A DNA stretch of 64,000 bases from Aricia agestis (taxonomy: Eukaryota > Arthropoda > Insecta > Lepidoptera > Lycaenidae). The translations under genes were made by a program, and so were the position numbers. The notes below the pieces were generated by a model that saw only the letters and a list, made by a program, of their open reading frames with translations, did not search any database and was not told the DNA's origin. Location of the stretch: the NCBI RefSeq assembly GCF_905147365.1, contig NC_056419.1, positions 9,059,501 to 9,123,500 of the forward strand, given 5' to 3'. This document shows, piece after piece, positions 22,801 through 32,829 of the stretch (position 1 is its first letter; every line of letters begins with the position of its first letter).

Positions 22801-25800
22801 AAACAATGTTTTCAGATTTTTTGTTTATTTAGATCGACCTATGTACGATATTTAGATCCTGTTTCACTACTTCATGATAATGTGCCGGATAGGCTACCCA
22901 GAAATTATTTGACAGATCCTCCATACTTTATCTGTCAAGTTAATTTGTGGATAGACTATCCGGCACTTATCAAGAAGTAGTAAAACAGACCCTTAGTATT
23001 TTTAGGACTCCGATAAATAAAATATTACTACTATACCAGGCAGCTATGCAGAAATTATAACTTTTCAAAGAAACATGGAAGGTATTTTTATTTGTCTCTA
23101 TAGGACATGAGATAGTCCCATGGTATTATTATAGTATCATACAATACTTACGTGGTGTGGCCTATCGGCGGCAGCTAGTCAGAGGTAGGAACGGACGGGG
23201 GCCATCTGCGGATGGATGGCCGGATGGACGAGCCCGTGGGACAGGGTCTGGAGCTCCCCGCCGTAAGCCAGAGGGTGGTGCCACAGCTCCGCGCCCCCGC
23301 CGGGGAAGAACGGACTCGCTAAGTCTGCACAGACCACAACATATTATACGAGGTATTCTCCTAAACGATAGGTAGTATTAGTCGAAGAACATCAAGAAGT
23401 ATTTACAACGCTAACATTTTCAGCAACACAAACCGATATAATTACATAATACTGTTATACACACGATATACATAATAGTTAGCGTTATTGCATGAGAACT
23501 CGTGTCTAGAAGATAACTGTGTAGGCAGAGAACCCGACAAATAAATTGATAGGTAAATAGCTTCACGGAGCTAGGCTTTGCGTGTTACGTGTAAGCGATT
23601 ACGAATACTTGCCCGAATTTGCGTTCGCTCGACGCGCCCCGCCCGACTACCGGACCCCTCGGACGACACGGGTGATTAATGACATCAGGAAATTGTAATG
23701 AAATCGCTAAACGTCGGATTCAATAAAGGTATAGCCTAATGCGTTCGGAAGTACATCCGATCCGGAGGCCTCGGGAAAGGTTTCGGAGTAGCTCAGACCG
23801 TCGACGGACATCGTAGTTCGATGTCCGTCGTCATGGACGTCGCGACTCGTGGGGTACATCGAGGAAGCGCCGGGCGTGTGTGCGGTTGGCAGTACTTACG
23901 TCCAGTGAGTGGGTGCATCAATGCAGGGTGTGCAGCTGGCGCGGCTGTGGCAACGGCCGGCTTCGGCTTGCTGACCTTCGTGTTGCTTTTAGCGAACTCC
24001 AGCCGAATCGTTTGCGGCATGTCGGGGTCGAACCGGACGCCCTGCTGTGAACAGCCGCGAGCGGTGCGGCGCTCCGATATAATGACGATGGTCGGGGGTG
24101 TCCCCGCGGAGACGGGCTCCGGGAGACGAACGAAACAATTTTGGTATCGGAATGTGAAACAGATATTGGGCCGAAAGTAATCTGTGGAGTATTATAGCAA
24201 CTGTATTATAAATGGCTCCTTCACACTAGGCCCCGACGCGATTGCAATATATTTGGCGCGGATTTTACTTTGGAAGGCGAACGCATCGCAGCCGCTTACT
24301 CCAGAATTTTTCCAGCGTTCGATAAACATAGGAGCAGCGCAGGCGATTTTGTGGAAAAATGCTAGGGTGAAGTTTAAATGTGAAGGTAGCCTCTGAGTTG
24401 ATCGCGTCTGCGCCTGCCGCGTGCCGGAACACAGTGCTCGGGTCGTGACATCAAGTCGTCAAACAGTGACATGCAGTTGCGTATATACACCGTCTAATCT
24501 CACACTCCGATCCTGTCTGGCCCGACTCGGCTCGTCTATTCGACATGTGCATAGGTTTAGCATAACTTACGATGCGGTTACTCGAGTCAGGAAAATGTTA
24601 TTCCAATTCTACAATGAGAAAATAACTATAGTGCTTTATTGGCTGTGTTTAGGCATGTGATGAGAAGAGGTTTAGTATAACACCGTGCGTTGTACTCGTT
24701 TTTTTATTATTTACAAGTAGCGTATTTGTTACGGCTATCCAGGTCAAATAACATAGTTAAACGACAGTAATTTTGTGTCAAAGCTATTCTTCGTATATGG
24801 ATATTATGTAGTGTATTATTCTAAACTATGGTAGACGTGTAGTGTCTTATTCTAGTACCAGATGTGGTGCTAGTTTCTCTACCGTTTGGATCGAGATTGA
24901 CTTCTTTAACCACATGATTGTGTAGTACATATAAATATTAATAATATTATGATGTAAGTAAGTGTGTCCTGTTGTAACACCGGGCTACTCTAAGCGCGTG
25001 GTAATACCAACCTGAAGGTCTTGTTTTGCAGCTTCAGCGCCGGCACGAGTGTGGAACGTAACAAATCCGACTGGCTGCAAGTACAAAACAAGCATAATTT
25101 TAACTATAGTAATTAATATGTAATATATATAACGGCATCTCCAGGTTGGCTCGTGACAGAAACAACTGATGATTCTAAACATCTAGATTCTAGAACATAA
25201 TATTTGTCTAAGGGCCTGTTTCACCACACCACCACCACCACACACTCTGATAAAGTGACTATATAATAGGCTATTCACAACATTTTTGACAGATTCTGCA
25301 TACTTGATCCGTCAAGTTAATTCGTAGATAGCCTTATCAGGAAGTGGTGAAACAGGCCCTAAGACTATTTACCAGTAAGGCGTAGACAGTTGAGCAATGA
25401 TAATGACAATATTAGTTATCCATTATTGCCTTAAGAGGGCGACTAACCCAAAAAATCAAACATCGTCCTTCTCTCTTCACACTCACGCCCGTATTTCATA
25501 TGCCAGGTGAAAAAGGACGACGCGGATTCATCGCCAGATTAGTTTTTTCTCAATAACTCGATAAATATACAACATTTTAAAAATCCGCTAGGTCGATCTC
25601 TCAATAATAGAATTTTATACAATGTGTTAAAATATTAACTTAGTTCAATGCACGGTTATGGCAATGAATGGAAAATTCGTGAAAATTAGATGCATCTTTG
25701 TAATTTTTTTCTATCGAGAAAATTTTAAGATATCGTGTTTTTGCTCAGATCAAATTCTCGGAAATATAATATAGTATCTAATTTTAGAAAATGCAACAAT

Positions 25801-28026
25801 TCGGGGCTTATTCTCAAGTATAAAAATGAATTATAAAATCGTCACTTTAGGGTTTGTCGCCCCCTTAAGAACAGAATACCTGAATGTAAATAGCTAAGAT
25901 TTCCACCAACCGAGTTAGCCAATTTCCAATAATCAAAGTTCTCGTGTTGCAGACAAAATGGAACTGAACTTTCATCCGTTATTAGATATTCTAACCGTGA
26001 GTGCTTTTTATAGCCGCATTAGTTCGCCTCACGGAGAAATGGAAATAGAGAAAAAAATCGATTGAATCCATGCGGCCGATGCGATACAAAAGGTACTTAC
26101 GGATGCTGTTTTCCCATTCTTGCTCGTTACTTTCAACAGCGAACCCTCGTACCCCTGGGAACAAATAAACAATATCAGCATCAAAAGGAATATGTAGGAC
26201 GCAATTAAATCTACATTGATGCATTATTGGCTATGGAAAATCGAAGGTAATGTGACTTTAATGTATGCTAGGATTGATCGGAATTAATGTACTACTGACT
26301 TCGTAAGTTTATAATATGTAGTACAAAGTATATTTTACCTATTTAACTTACAACGTGTCCATTGAAGAAATTAATTCTTATACTAATAGCGGATGAAATA
26401 TTTGTTTTAAAAGTATTTTTATTTTGCCTTGATATCTAAATTATTTGTATGTTATGTTAATATAATGGTAAAGACATTGAATTACTGCGCGTAATAGATT
26501 TCTTTTTACGAACACGCCAAATCGATTAAGATATCAATTCTGACAACGCAATGTGATATGATTGTGTAAAAACCTGTCCATTATTTACCGCAGAACAAAC
26601 ACGCTATTTCCAAATCAATTGTTACGACCGTCATTGTTCCGATTTCGGCGGCAAAACGTTCCTTCCACCGCGGCCATTTTCAATTCACTCGTCGGTCTCA
26701 TCGTGACACGGTCTTTCGAATTTGGAACGAAACTCGTTAATCATAAAACAGATTACCATTGTGCCAGGCACCATTGAGGCACGAAATGTAAAGCCACCCC
26801 CTCGGTTTGGCTTCGTCTGACGGCCGCCGTGCCGCGCCGTACCAGCCCGAGCCTTATCGGTGGAATCGGTTCAATACGAGTATTACACATCCGTGACATT
26901 CGATATTTACGGCGCAGTAATCCAAATCGAGATCTCGAGTTGCGTGACTCGGGGACGCCGCGTATTTTCTATCCGGAGACATTCCCTGACATGCACTTGT
27001 GTGACGCCGTGTGGCGTACGCGAAACGGGAATATGATATTTATACGGGAAAAGTTATTGACAGAATTCAAATATAAACTCCTTATTTACTCGGCTGAGAT
27101 ATACTCGTAGAAGCAAAAAATATGAGTAATAAGACAGGATTAAAGAAATATGATCAAGGTAACTATTTAAGTATTTCAATATATTTTAGAGCAGCTGTAG
27201 AAACTTTATGAAATTACCTATGTACGTATAATAATAATAATTGAACTCACTAGTAAAATAAATAAGTAAATTCTTGTTTTTATAATCAATCCGTAGTGAT
27301 TGCTAGCAATGACTATGAATATTAATAATACTCAAAATGGTGTCCCGAATAACGCGGAGGACGTAAAAAATGGCACTTTCATAAATGGAAAGCTTTTAGA
27401 ACTGTAACGCGGTAATCTATGAATTTATTATGAGGTCGAATGGATTAGGAATGGGTTTAAGACGGGGCGTCGCGTGTTTACATTTAATTTCGGAAAAAAG
27501 GTCCGCGCACCGTGTGAGTGAGCCGCGCATAATGGAGGGGTGAATTTTAAATGAACAATTTCATAATGTTATTATTAAAATTCATTTTTATTGAAGGTCC
27601 ACTCTAACGAGGTTGCGCGATAAAATTGTATCGTCATCGCGGGATATCGCCGGGGTACTTACGATACGAAGTCTAATGATAGGGATGAAATATTTAAAAT
27701 ATATAAACGAGCTGCGGAATATGCGTAGCTCCTAATGTAAATCTAACCTATCTTCTAAATTTCCTAATTAAGTAAAATTATAGCCACAAATTCATGAATT
27801 TGAAAAGTTTAGTGCTGAGAAGGTGTTCCCTTTAGCACTTTTATATAGTTACGAAAGCGAATAGTATCAAAATGTCCCGTGCAATTTCTGCCTTGTCAAA
27901 TAATTAATTTAAGGCCTAGAGTAATTTAAGACAAACTTAGTTTCCTACCTCATATGCTCGGAATAGCAGGTATAATTCTCGAGGCTTCGCATCCATGGGC
28001 AGTCCGCTGACGAACAACGTCCGCAC
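19586..28026 (-). CDS. cpo: couch potato / RBPMS-family RNA-binding protein, seven exons
   Basis: The minus strand encodes two RNA recognition motifs spread over seven exons: 28026-27949, 26154-26101, 25074-25012, 24041-23900, 23324-23152, 21878-21670 and 19862-19586. All introns are GT-AG and all phases agree (78, 54, 63, 142, 173, 209 and 277 nt). RRM1 has RNP2 LFVSGL and RNP1 PVGFVTF, with the family phrases GLPMDAKPRELYLLFRAYEG and RFDPDMPQTIRLEFAKSN. RRM2 has LFVANL and PVAFVEF. Family members (Drosophila Couch potato, vertebrate RBPMS, nematode MEC-8) bind RNA and regulate splicing, stability or localisation; Drosophila cpo acts in the nervous system and in diapause variation. An in-frame UGA at 23179-23181 splits the frame into an RRM1 product and a readthrough RRM1+RRM2 product. 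The 5' end is not settled. Family assignment is from recognised sequence, not a search; the choice of cpo over a paralogue is slightly less certain. Confidence 0.93.
19977..20184. mobile_element. MITE with long terminal inverted repeats, TTA target duplication
   Basis: The two halves are inverted copies: the left begins AGGTACAAGTTGGAAGCCG and the right, reversed, AGGTGCCAGTTGGCAGCGG. Each contains CAGACGACGTGTCGTCGC and a TATGTATTTCTAT core. It is flanked by TTA on both sides (19974-19976 and 20185-20187), as for PIF/Harbinger-type elements. It sits in the intron between exons F and G. Confidence 0.8.
21670..21878 (-). CDS. cpo: cpo exon F: His/Pro-rich linker and start of RRM2
   Basis: The exon begins TPLTLGACVLPAPALGSPG, runs through a linker with HPAHP repeats (HPAHPAHPTHTGHPAHPAPP), and then opens RRM2 with CSTLFVANLGQFVSEHELKE and IFS. 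LFVANL is RNP2. The acceptor is GGTATCCAG at 21879 and the donor AG|GTATGTACT at 21669 leaves phase 2. It starts in phase 0, matching the donor of exon E. It has no start codon of its own in frame, which argues that RRM2 is translated only as a fusion to upstream sequence. Confidence 0.93.
21964..22090. mobile_element. short MITE, CTTAGCATGGCCAC inverted repeats
   Basis: The ends are inverted copies (CTTAGCATGGCCACCATAGAAA and, reversed, CTTAGCATGGCCACAGTAGAAA). The element is 127 bp with no coding capacity, in the intron between exons E and F. The target duplication is unclear. Confidence 0.7.
22855..22992. mobile_element. MITE family 1, copy 2 (diverged)
   Basis: This is a diverged copy of the GGGCCTGTTTCACCACTT family, flanked by TTA on both sides (22852-22854 and 22993-22995). 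The internal motif TGACAGATCCTCCATACTT matches copy 1. It lies in the intron between exons E and F. Confidence 0.8.
23152..23324 (-). CDS. cpo: cpo exon E: linker with in-frame UGA stop
   Basis: The exon completes a His codon, then encodes LASPFFPGGGAELWHHPLAY, GGELQTLSHGLVHPAIHPQ and MAPVRSYL, followed by UGA at 23179-23181. After the stop the frame stays open for nine codons (LAAADRPHH) to a strong donor, CAC|GTAAGTATT, at 23151 in phase 0. The acceptor is GTCTGTGCAG at 23325. The phrase ELWHHPLAY is family-typical. The stop ends the one-RRM form; the strong donor and kept frame after it show that the exon also belongs to a transcript continuing to RRM2. A weak GTCCGT donor before the stop (GCCCCC|GTCCGT, phase 0) is an alternative way to skip it. 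Confidence 0.92.
23175..23181 (-). promoter_or_regulatory. cpo: candidate stop-codon readthrough site, UGA CUAG
   Basis: The in-frame stop in exon E is UGA followed immediately by CUAG. UGA-CUA(G) is the best-established context promoting programmed readthrough in animals. The frame continues without another stop for nine codons, across a phase-0 intron, through 69 codons of exon F and into exon G, where it completes RRM2. No other stop intervenes. This is direct from sequence; actual readthrough is inferred. Confidence 0.7.
23802..23830. other. perfect 12-bp hairpin in cpo intron
   Basis: CGACGGACATCG and its exact reverse complement are separated by five bases. It lies 69 bases downstream of the exon D donor. 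The function is unknown; it could affect donor use. Confidence 0.6.
23900..24041 (-). CDS. cpo: cpo exon D: end of RRM1 and Ala/Pro linker
   Basis: The exon encodes GVRFDPDMPQTIRLEFAKSN, then TKVSKPK, then an Ala/Pro/His-rich linker ending in HPLTG. It completes beta4 of RRM1. The donor is GGAC|GTAAGTACT at 23899 and leaves phase 1. The acceptor is tandem: CACAG|CAG|GGC. The start given uses the downstream AG, giving LQ-GVRF as in the family; using the upstream AG moves the start to 24044 and adds one Gln. A 12-bp hairpin lies 69 bases into the following intron. Confidence 0.94.
24042..24047 (-). promoter_or_regulatory. cpo: tandem CAGCAG splice acceptor of cpo exon D
   Basis: The acceptor is TTCACAGCAG|GGC. 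Both AGs are in a NAGNAG arrangement, so splicing can include or omit one Gln codon between DLQ and GVRF at the RRM1 loop. The downstream site gives the family sequence. Confidence 0.75.
25012..25074 (-). CDS. cpo: cpo exon C: RRM1 RNP1 and helix 2
   Basis: The exon has 21 codons, PVGFVTFHTRAGAEAAKQDL plus Q, and holds RNP1 (VGFVTF) and helix 2 of RRM1. The acceptor is TTGTACTTGCAG at 25075 and the donor CAG|GTTGGT at 25011. Both ends are phase 0. The final CAG (Gln) meets a tandem CAGCAG acceptor on the next exon, so the junction can read LQ-GVRF or LQQ-GVRF. Confidence 0.95.
25212..25359. mobile_element. MITE family 1, copy 3
   Basis: The ends are GGGCCTGTTTCACCA and its reverse complement, flanked by TAA on both sides (25209-25211 and 25360-25362). 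An internal CACCACCACCAC run has expanded near the left end. It lies upstream of exon C, in the intron between exons B and C. Confidence 0.85.
25433..25868. mobile_element. MITE family 2 copy, TTAAG(A/G)GGGCGACTAACCC ends
   Basis: The left end is TTAAGAGGGCGACTAACCC and the right end reversed is TTAAGGGGGCGACAAACCC. It is about 435 bp without coding capacity. A near-full copy in the opposite orientation lies at 63479-63906, and a partial one at 62888-62998. It is in the intron between exons B and C. Confidence 0.85.
26101..26154 (-). CDS. cpo: cpo exon B: RRM1 beta2 to beta3 segment
   Basis: This small exon has 18 codons and reads GYEGSLLKVTSKNGKTAS. The acceptor is TTGTTCCCAG at 26155 and the donor is TCC|GTAAGTACC at 26100. 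Both ends are phase 0. The peptide is nearly invariant in the Couch potato/RBPMS family; vertebrate RBPMS has a shorter, related segment here. Exons this short usually need enhancer support; I see no nearby competing exon. Confidence 0.95.
27949..28026 (-). CDS. cpo: cpo exon A: start of RRM1 (beta1, helix 1)
   Basis: The exon has 26 codons and reads VRTLFVSGLPMDAKPREL and then YLLFRAYE. It contains RNP2 (LFVSGL) and the first helix of RRM1. The acceptor is a pyrimidine-rich stretch ending TTGTTTCAG at 28027; the donor is GAG|GTAGGA at 27948. It begins and ends in phase 0, so the upstream exon must also end in phase 0, which is useful for testing candidate first exons. Its first bases are GTGCGG, so the acceptor is directly followed by GT. 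Confidence 0.95.
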
Positions 28027-30516
28027 CTGAAACAAGAAAAAGAATGATTAGTATTTAAACATTGACAAATTTGGAGTCTATGAAGTTAAGGCGGTGACCG
28101 CCACATTTTGGTGACAGCAGAAGAAAAATACCTTACTTAATTATAATTTCTAATCCGGACGGAATAAAACGCGAACTACGTTTTAAAATATTCCTTCTAC
28201 GGATAATATAAAATTTCTTTCTCCCCGTTAAATAAAGACTCAGACATTTATCACAAACCAACACAAAAGGGGCACGGAATCTTTCAATCTTTCCACTCTT
28301 TGTCGATTCTTTCGCTTTTGTAAACGTTTGAGCGCATTAATTCGGCGGGTCCGCTTAATGAAATAAAACATGGCGGTCGCCGGCGCGGCGTGTGCGGGTA
28401 ATGGAGATTAATTGCCGGCAACTAGTGGCGCCATCTTGTTTATGACTTTTATTTATTTCCTAACTTTTACTTTTGTTACATCGTACGTCGAATTATGATA
28501 GATTAACAGAAAATACTTCGAGTGATTTCATGTAAGGTGAAATTAAATGACATACGCAAAAGCCTGAAATCACACACTGAATATAATCCGACAGCCATAA
28601 GGATAACAATACCTACATCAGAATTACCTGTCAAATAACACATTCGGGTAAAAATACAAATATGGGAAATTTGATTCTCATAATACAGGGGACATAGGTC
28701 AAAAAATGTCCAGAATGGCACTCGACGCGGGTCGCGAGGCCCACGTATTTTATCGCTTCCGTCCCGTCCGGCGCCGGACCTTCATGTCGGCCATTTTCCG
28801 CTCCAGCGCTCGGGAATTCCCCGTATCGACATTACGTGATATTTTTACTCGGGCTATCTTAAATATTATATTTTCGGTGTACTCCAGAGATGTTTTCCAA
28901 TATCCGAACTTTATATATTACGAGTTTTGATACTGCAACACGACCACGTATTAAAGTATGTAAATTGAGGAGGCTCTATTTCGGTTATGCAGATCAACAT
29001 AATAATATATTGACTATGAATTGGGTTCTTATATTTTCACTTATAGCCAAGTTGAAACATCACACAAAGTCTTATAACTAAAGTTATATCCCAACCACAA
29101 TAAACGTCGACATAACACATAGGAAATATACAATCTGTTTACAAAACACGCTCAATTTCCTCAAATTTGTCTGAAGTATTATTATGGCAATTCAGTACGC
29201 GCTGTGTAGCGGAATACTTGATATGCCATCACGATCCGTCACCCAGTAGATACTATCTCGACCTCAGACCTCGCGACATCTAATATTCATTTCATTTTCT
29301 GACTTGAAAGCATTACGTTGCTGCTACTAATCATATAATGTACCTTTACTTGATACTAAGAAAAGTCAGGCAAATGATTATATTATTAGCGCGGCATTTC
29401 GCACATTAAAATGTTCTGTAATTATTGTACTCAAAGCCCTTATTAAAAAAGGTCTCCCTCTCCGGAATAACTTACCTCTAGTGAGCTTTGCGAAATATAA
29501 TCAGTTCATTCAAAACAAATAAAACACATTTCGAATGAAACAAGCGCAAACAAGTGAGTTGATTCAAAAACAATTTTACTATCAAAATATTCAGTAAAAT
29601 ACAATTCGGGTGTTGTTGTGAGTATGGAACATAACTCAATAGTGCCGCGGAGATTTCAGGGTTGCCAACCTCTGATAGCAATTCGTTCAAGACAATAATA
29701 ATTATTTTAAACCACCAATCCCCAAGCAGCACCCGGCTGTCGCATAAACATTTACAAACCTATCGTGTCTGCAATTCCCACGATCAAGGCATTACATGTC
29801 ATTTAGTAAAATAAAGGTTCAAATGTAGCCTCAGTCTCTTCTAATGTTTTTACTAATAGAGACAGAATTGTATTTTATATCTCTATTTAAGTGTTTGATG
29901 GAGTTATAAGTGCCATGCCAAAAATGGCTGAGAATTTGCTCCTTGATATTAGGGATTATATTTATCAGAGACTATTTCTATACTTACAATAATGTATGTG
30001 TGATAAAAAAGCAATAAAAACATTGAAATATTTAGTCATATGATCATAAATTGAAATAACAATAATATTATGTTTCAATAAATATTGGTGTGGCAGCCCT
30101 GATGGAGCGCGGTCGGGTGGAAAATGGCGGCCGCCGAGGGCCCGAGTGACCGGAGTACAGTTCCGGTGGGGTGATGCCCAAACGTTTGGTCAAGTCGTTC
30201 ACTTGTTTACAAAAAACATCGCTGGGTTTTTTTAGGCATTTTTGCTTTAGATAACAGCTGCTATATATTTTTATGCGACGAATTGAAGCCTGCGAGTCTA
30301 TGACATTATTATTATAGTGGTTAGGGTCGCAAAATTTTATAGTATATTTGAAATCAGCTCCAAGTTTAGGCCTACAGTGCTCATGGTAATTTGATATGTT
30401 ATATTAAGTCTTTGCATGAATATAGTTCATTTTAAAATATCTTTGCTATGGATTTGTGCTTGTATTACAAACAATATTTAACTGAAACGTCAATTTTATA
30501 GCACAATTGATTAATT

Positions 30517-30576
30517 GTTAATTAAATATGGTCACAGTATACTTAATTAAGTAGACTGTGACCATATTTAATTAAC
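30517..30576. other. perfect 22-bp hairpin
   Basis: GTTAATTAAATATGGTCACA plus GT (30517-30538) and its exact reverse complement (30555-30576) flank a 16-base middle that itself contains ACTTAATTAAGT. Confidence 0.85.
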
Positions 30577-31284
30577 GGTAAAATATAGCGTAAACAATTA
30601 TATGCAGGTGTATAACCTTAGTCGTGTGTAATTGAGTACTGTACGCATTTCATGAGGCGTGTTAATTGTCAATCAGCTGAGCTAGTGATTGATGATGATT
30701 ACGCACGAGGTAGTCAGCAACGGTTTCTTGACTTAAGTGATGAACTGTTTGTGCCTAAGTTTGAATATACTAAATACTAATTCCTTACTGATTATTATTA
30801 ATGTGAAAGTGTGTTTATTTATTTGTGAACTTCTCATGCTTAAACTGCTCAAAAGATAATTTTTGGTATTGAATTACTTCAAGTACGGTACCGGGAAAGG
30901 ACAATATATTATATTTTAATATTTTTATGATAATATTTTTTGCTTCTGAAAGTGTACGATTCCCGCGAGATCAAAAAAATTTAGGCCGACGAAGCTGAAG
31001 GAATTTACTTATTTCATATTTGTTACTACTAAAATGTAGATCCCTATCATTCTAAAAATAAATCTATTGAACTTTGTTTGATATTCTTATGTTTAAACAT
31101 CAACAACACTTAAGTCCATACGATAATCCTCTTAAAACAGAGGTACAGAATAAACATAATATAAAGCCTGGAGGCGTAGGCAGTACACGTGTAATATTTT
31201 ACTACAACATCATTCTCTTAGTCAAGTTTTGGATAGCAGCCGGTTAAGAAGTAAATAGATCGAATAATGTTTATAATTATTGTG

Positions 31285-31395
31285 TCTTCAATGACGCCTC
31301 TTAATTAACAATGTCAATCTGTTGGCTTAGCTTGACATAACGCGACCAACTTAATAAGGACCATCTACCCATAAATCAACTTCTCTGAAAGTATA
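31285..31395. mobile_element. MITE family 3, partial copy
   Basis: It keeps GTTGGCTTAGCTTGACATAA, CGCGACCAACTTAATAAGGA and AAATCAACTTCTCTGAAAGT; the other half is missing or too diverged. Confidence 0.65.
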
Positions 31396-31489
31396 ATTTG
31401 TTTCTCATCCATTATTTTAATACTAACTTAATAATTACATAACATAACAAACACAAAGACAGTAGAATAAAATCATGCGCTTACTATCG

Positions 31490-31600
31490 TATCGCAATGC
31501 TGCGTTGCGTATCACAAATAGTTGCTGAGTGGGCAACGCAGATAGTTGCTGAGTGCGCATATAGTTGCTGCGTTGCGGTGCGATGCGCTGCGCTCATGAA
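31490..31600 (+). repeat. imperfect tandem repeat, ATAGTTGCTGAGTG motif
   Basis: Three ATAGTTGCTG units separated by GCAACGCAG/GCGCAT-type spacers lie within a stretch of GCTGCGTTGCG motifs. A minisatellite or MITE core; no coding signal. Confidence 0.6.
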
Positions 31601-32829
31601 TGAACAATCAAAGCGAAGCCCACAAAGGTCTCAGCATTAACGCGCTCCAACTGTTACAAATTACGACGCCTACTGAATATAACTATTATTTATTGCATAT
31701 TGGTGAATATTATGTCAGAAATTAAAAAAAAAAACGTAATAAAAAACCAAACAACCTACTTAAAGTTTAGTCATTGAGTCTGCAGTATATCTTGTATTTT
31801 CTTTTTATTCGTCTCGAATTATTTCTCATATTGAGTACTTTAACATGAAAATAATATTCAATTCCACTAACAAATATTTTAATTACTACAGGGTTAAACT
31901 TATTTATGTTCTATGAAACTTTGTAGCTATGGTAAACTTTTGTTTTAAACTATCACAATGGTTTTTACTAAAAGGTTTGAAGCCATTATCATGTTTATTA
32001 TGATGTAGGAACAACACTGTTGTTAATAAGCTCAGCTTATTTTACAGCAACAATGTGCCTCGTACTAGTTGTTTAAAACGTTTTAATTTTGAATATTTTT
32101 AGATTTTATTATGAATATAATAATATTGAACAAGTAAAATCGGTTATTCAAAAACTAAAAAATCGATTGCATTTTAAAATCACACTTCTTAAGTTTAAAG
32201 CCTTTCTGGCTGCACAACGGCCTAAAAAAACAAACAATTATACAGACACATACAAACTGACATTAACATAACCACCACCCAGTCGGGTAAAGAAAAACAA
32301 AATATACCAAATAGTAGTTAATTCAAAGTTTATGATACAACAGACTTCTCAACCCGCGTAGCACCGCTACGCCGTAGCATTACGTAGCACTTCGTAGCAC
32401 CACACAATTTTTCACGGCAGCTTTTATAAATATCACCTGTGACATTCAATACTGCGCTATAAATAAATTAAAAAAAAAACATAAAGGTGTATTCACACGA
32501 TCGATCGCGTACATCACAGTCGGGCGAGCGGAAGCACCGGGCGGTTTATCATGCACCCGCACTAACTAACTGCAATCTCTGTCTGTCCTATACAAACTGC
32601 AAAACAAACACGAAACGCGCAAAGTTCAAATTGAAAAAACGCTTCAAACGTGTTTCATACGATTAAAGCGTCAAAGTTATGCTCGTGTCTGCTTCAGAAC
32701 CGTAGAAAGTTACAAAACATTTTTAAGTTAATTTTTGATGTAACTTTTTTCAGAAAAATGTTTGACTGCTAAAGGTTTTATACATAAACTAGCTTTTGTC
32801 TGCGGCTTTGCTCGCGTTAAGAAGTATTA

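Noticed and set aside
29471..29510. Strong minus-strand donor AGAG|GTAAGTTAT that would give TDYISQSSLE-VRTLF
   Set aside because: The frame is closed by UGA ten codons upstream and has no ATG or clear acceptor between, so no coding exon can be supported.
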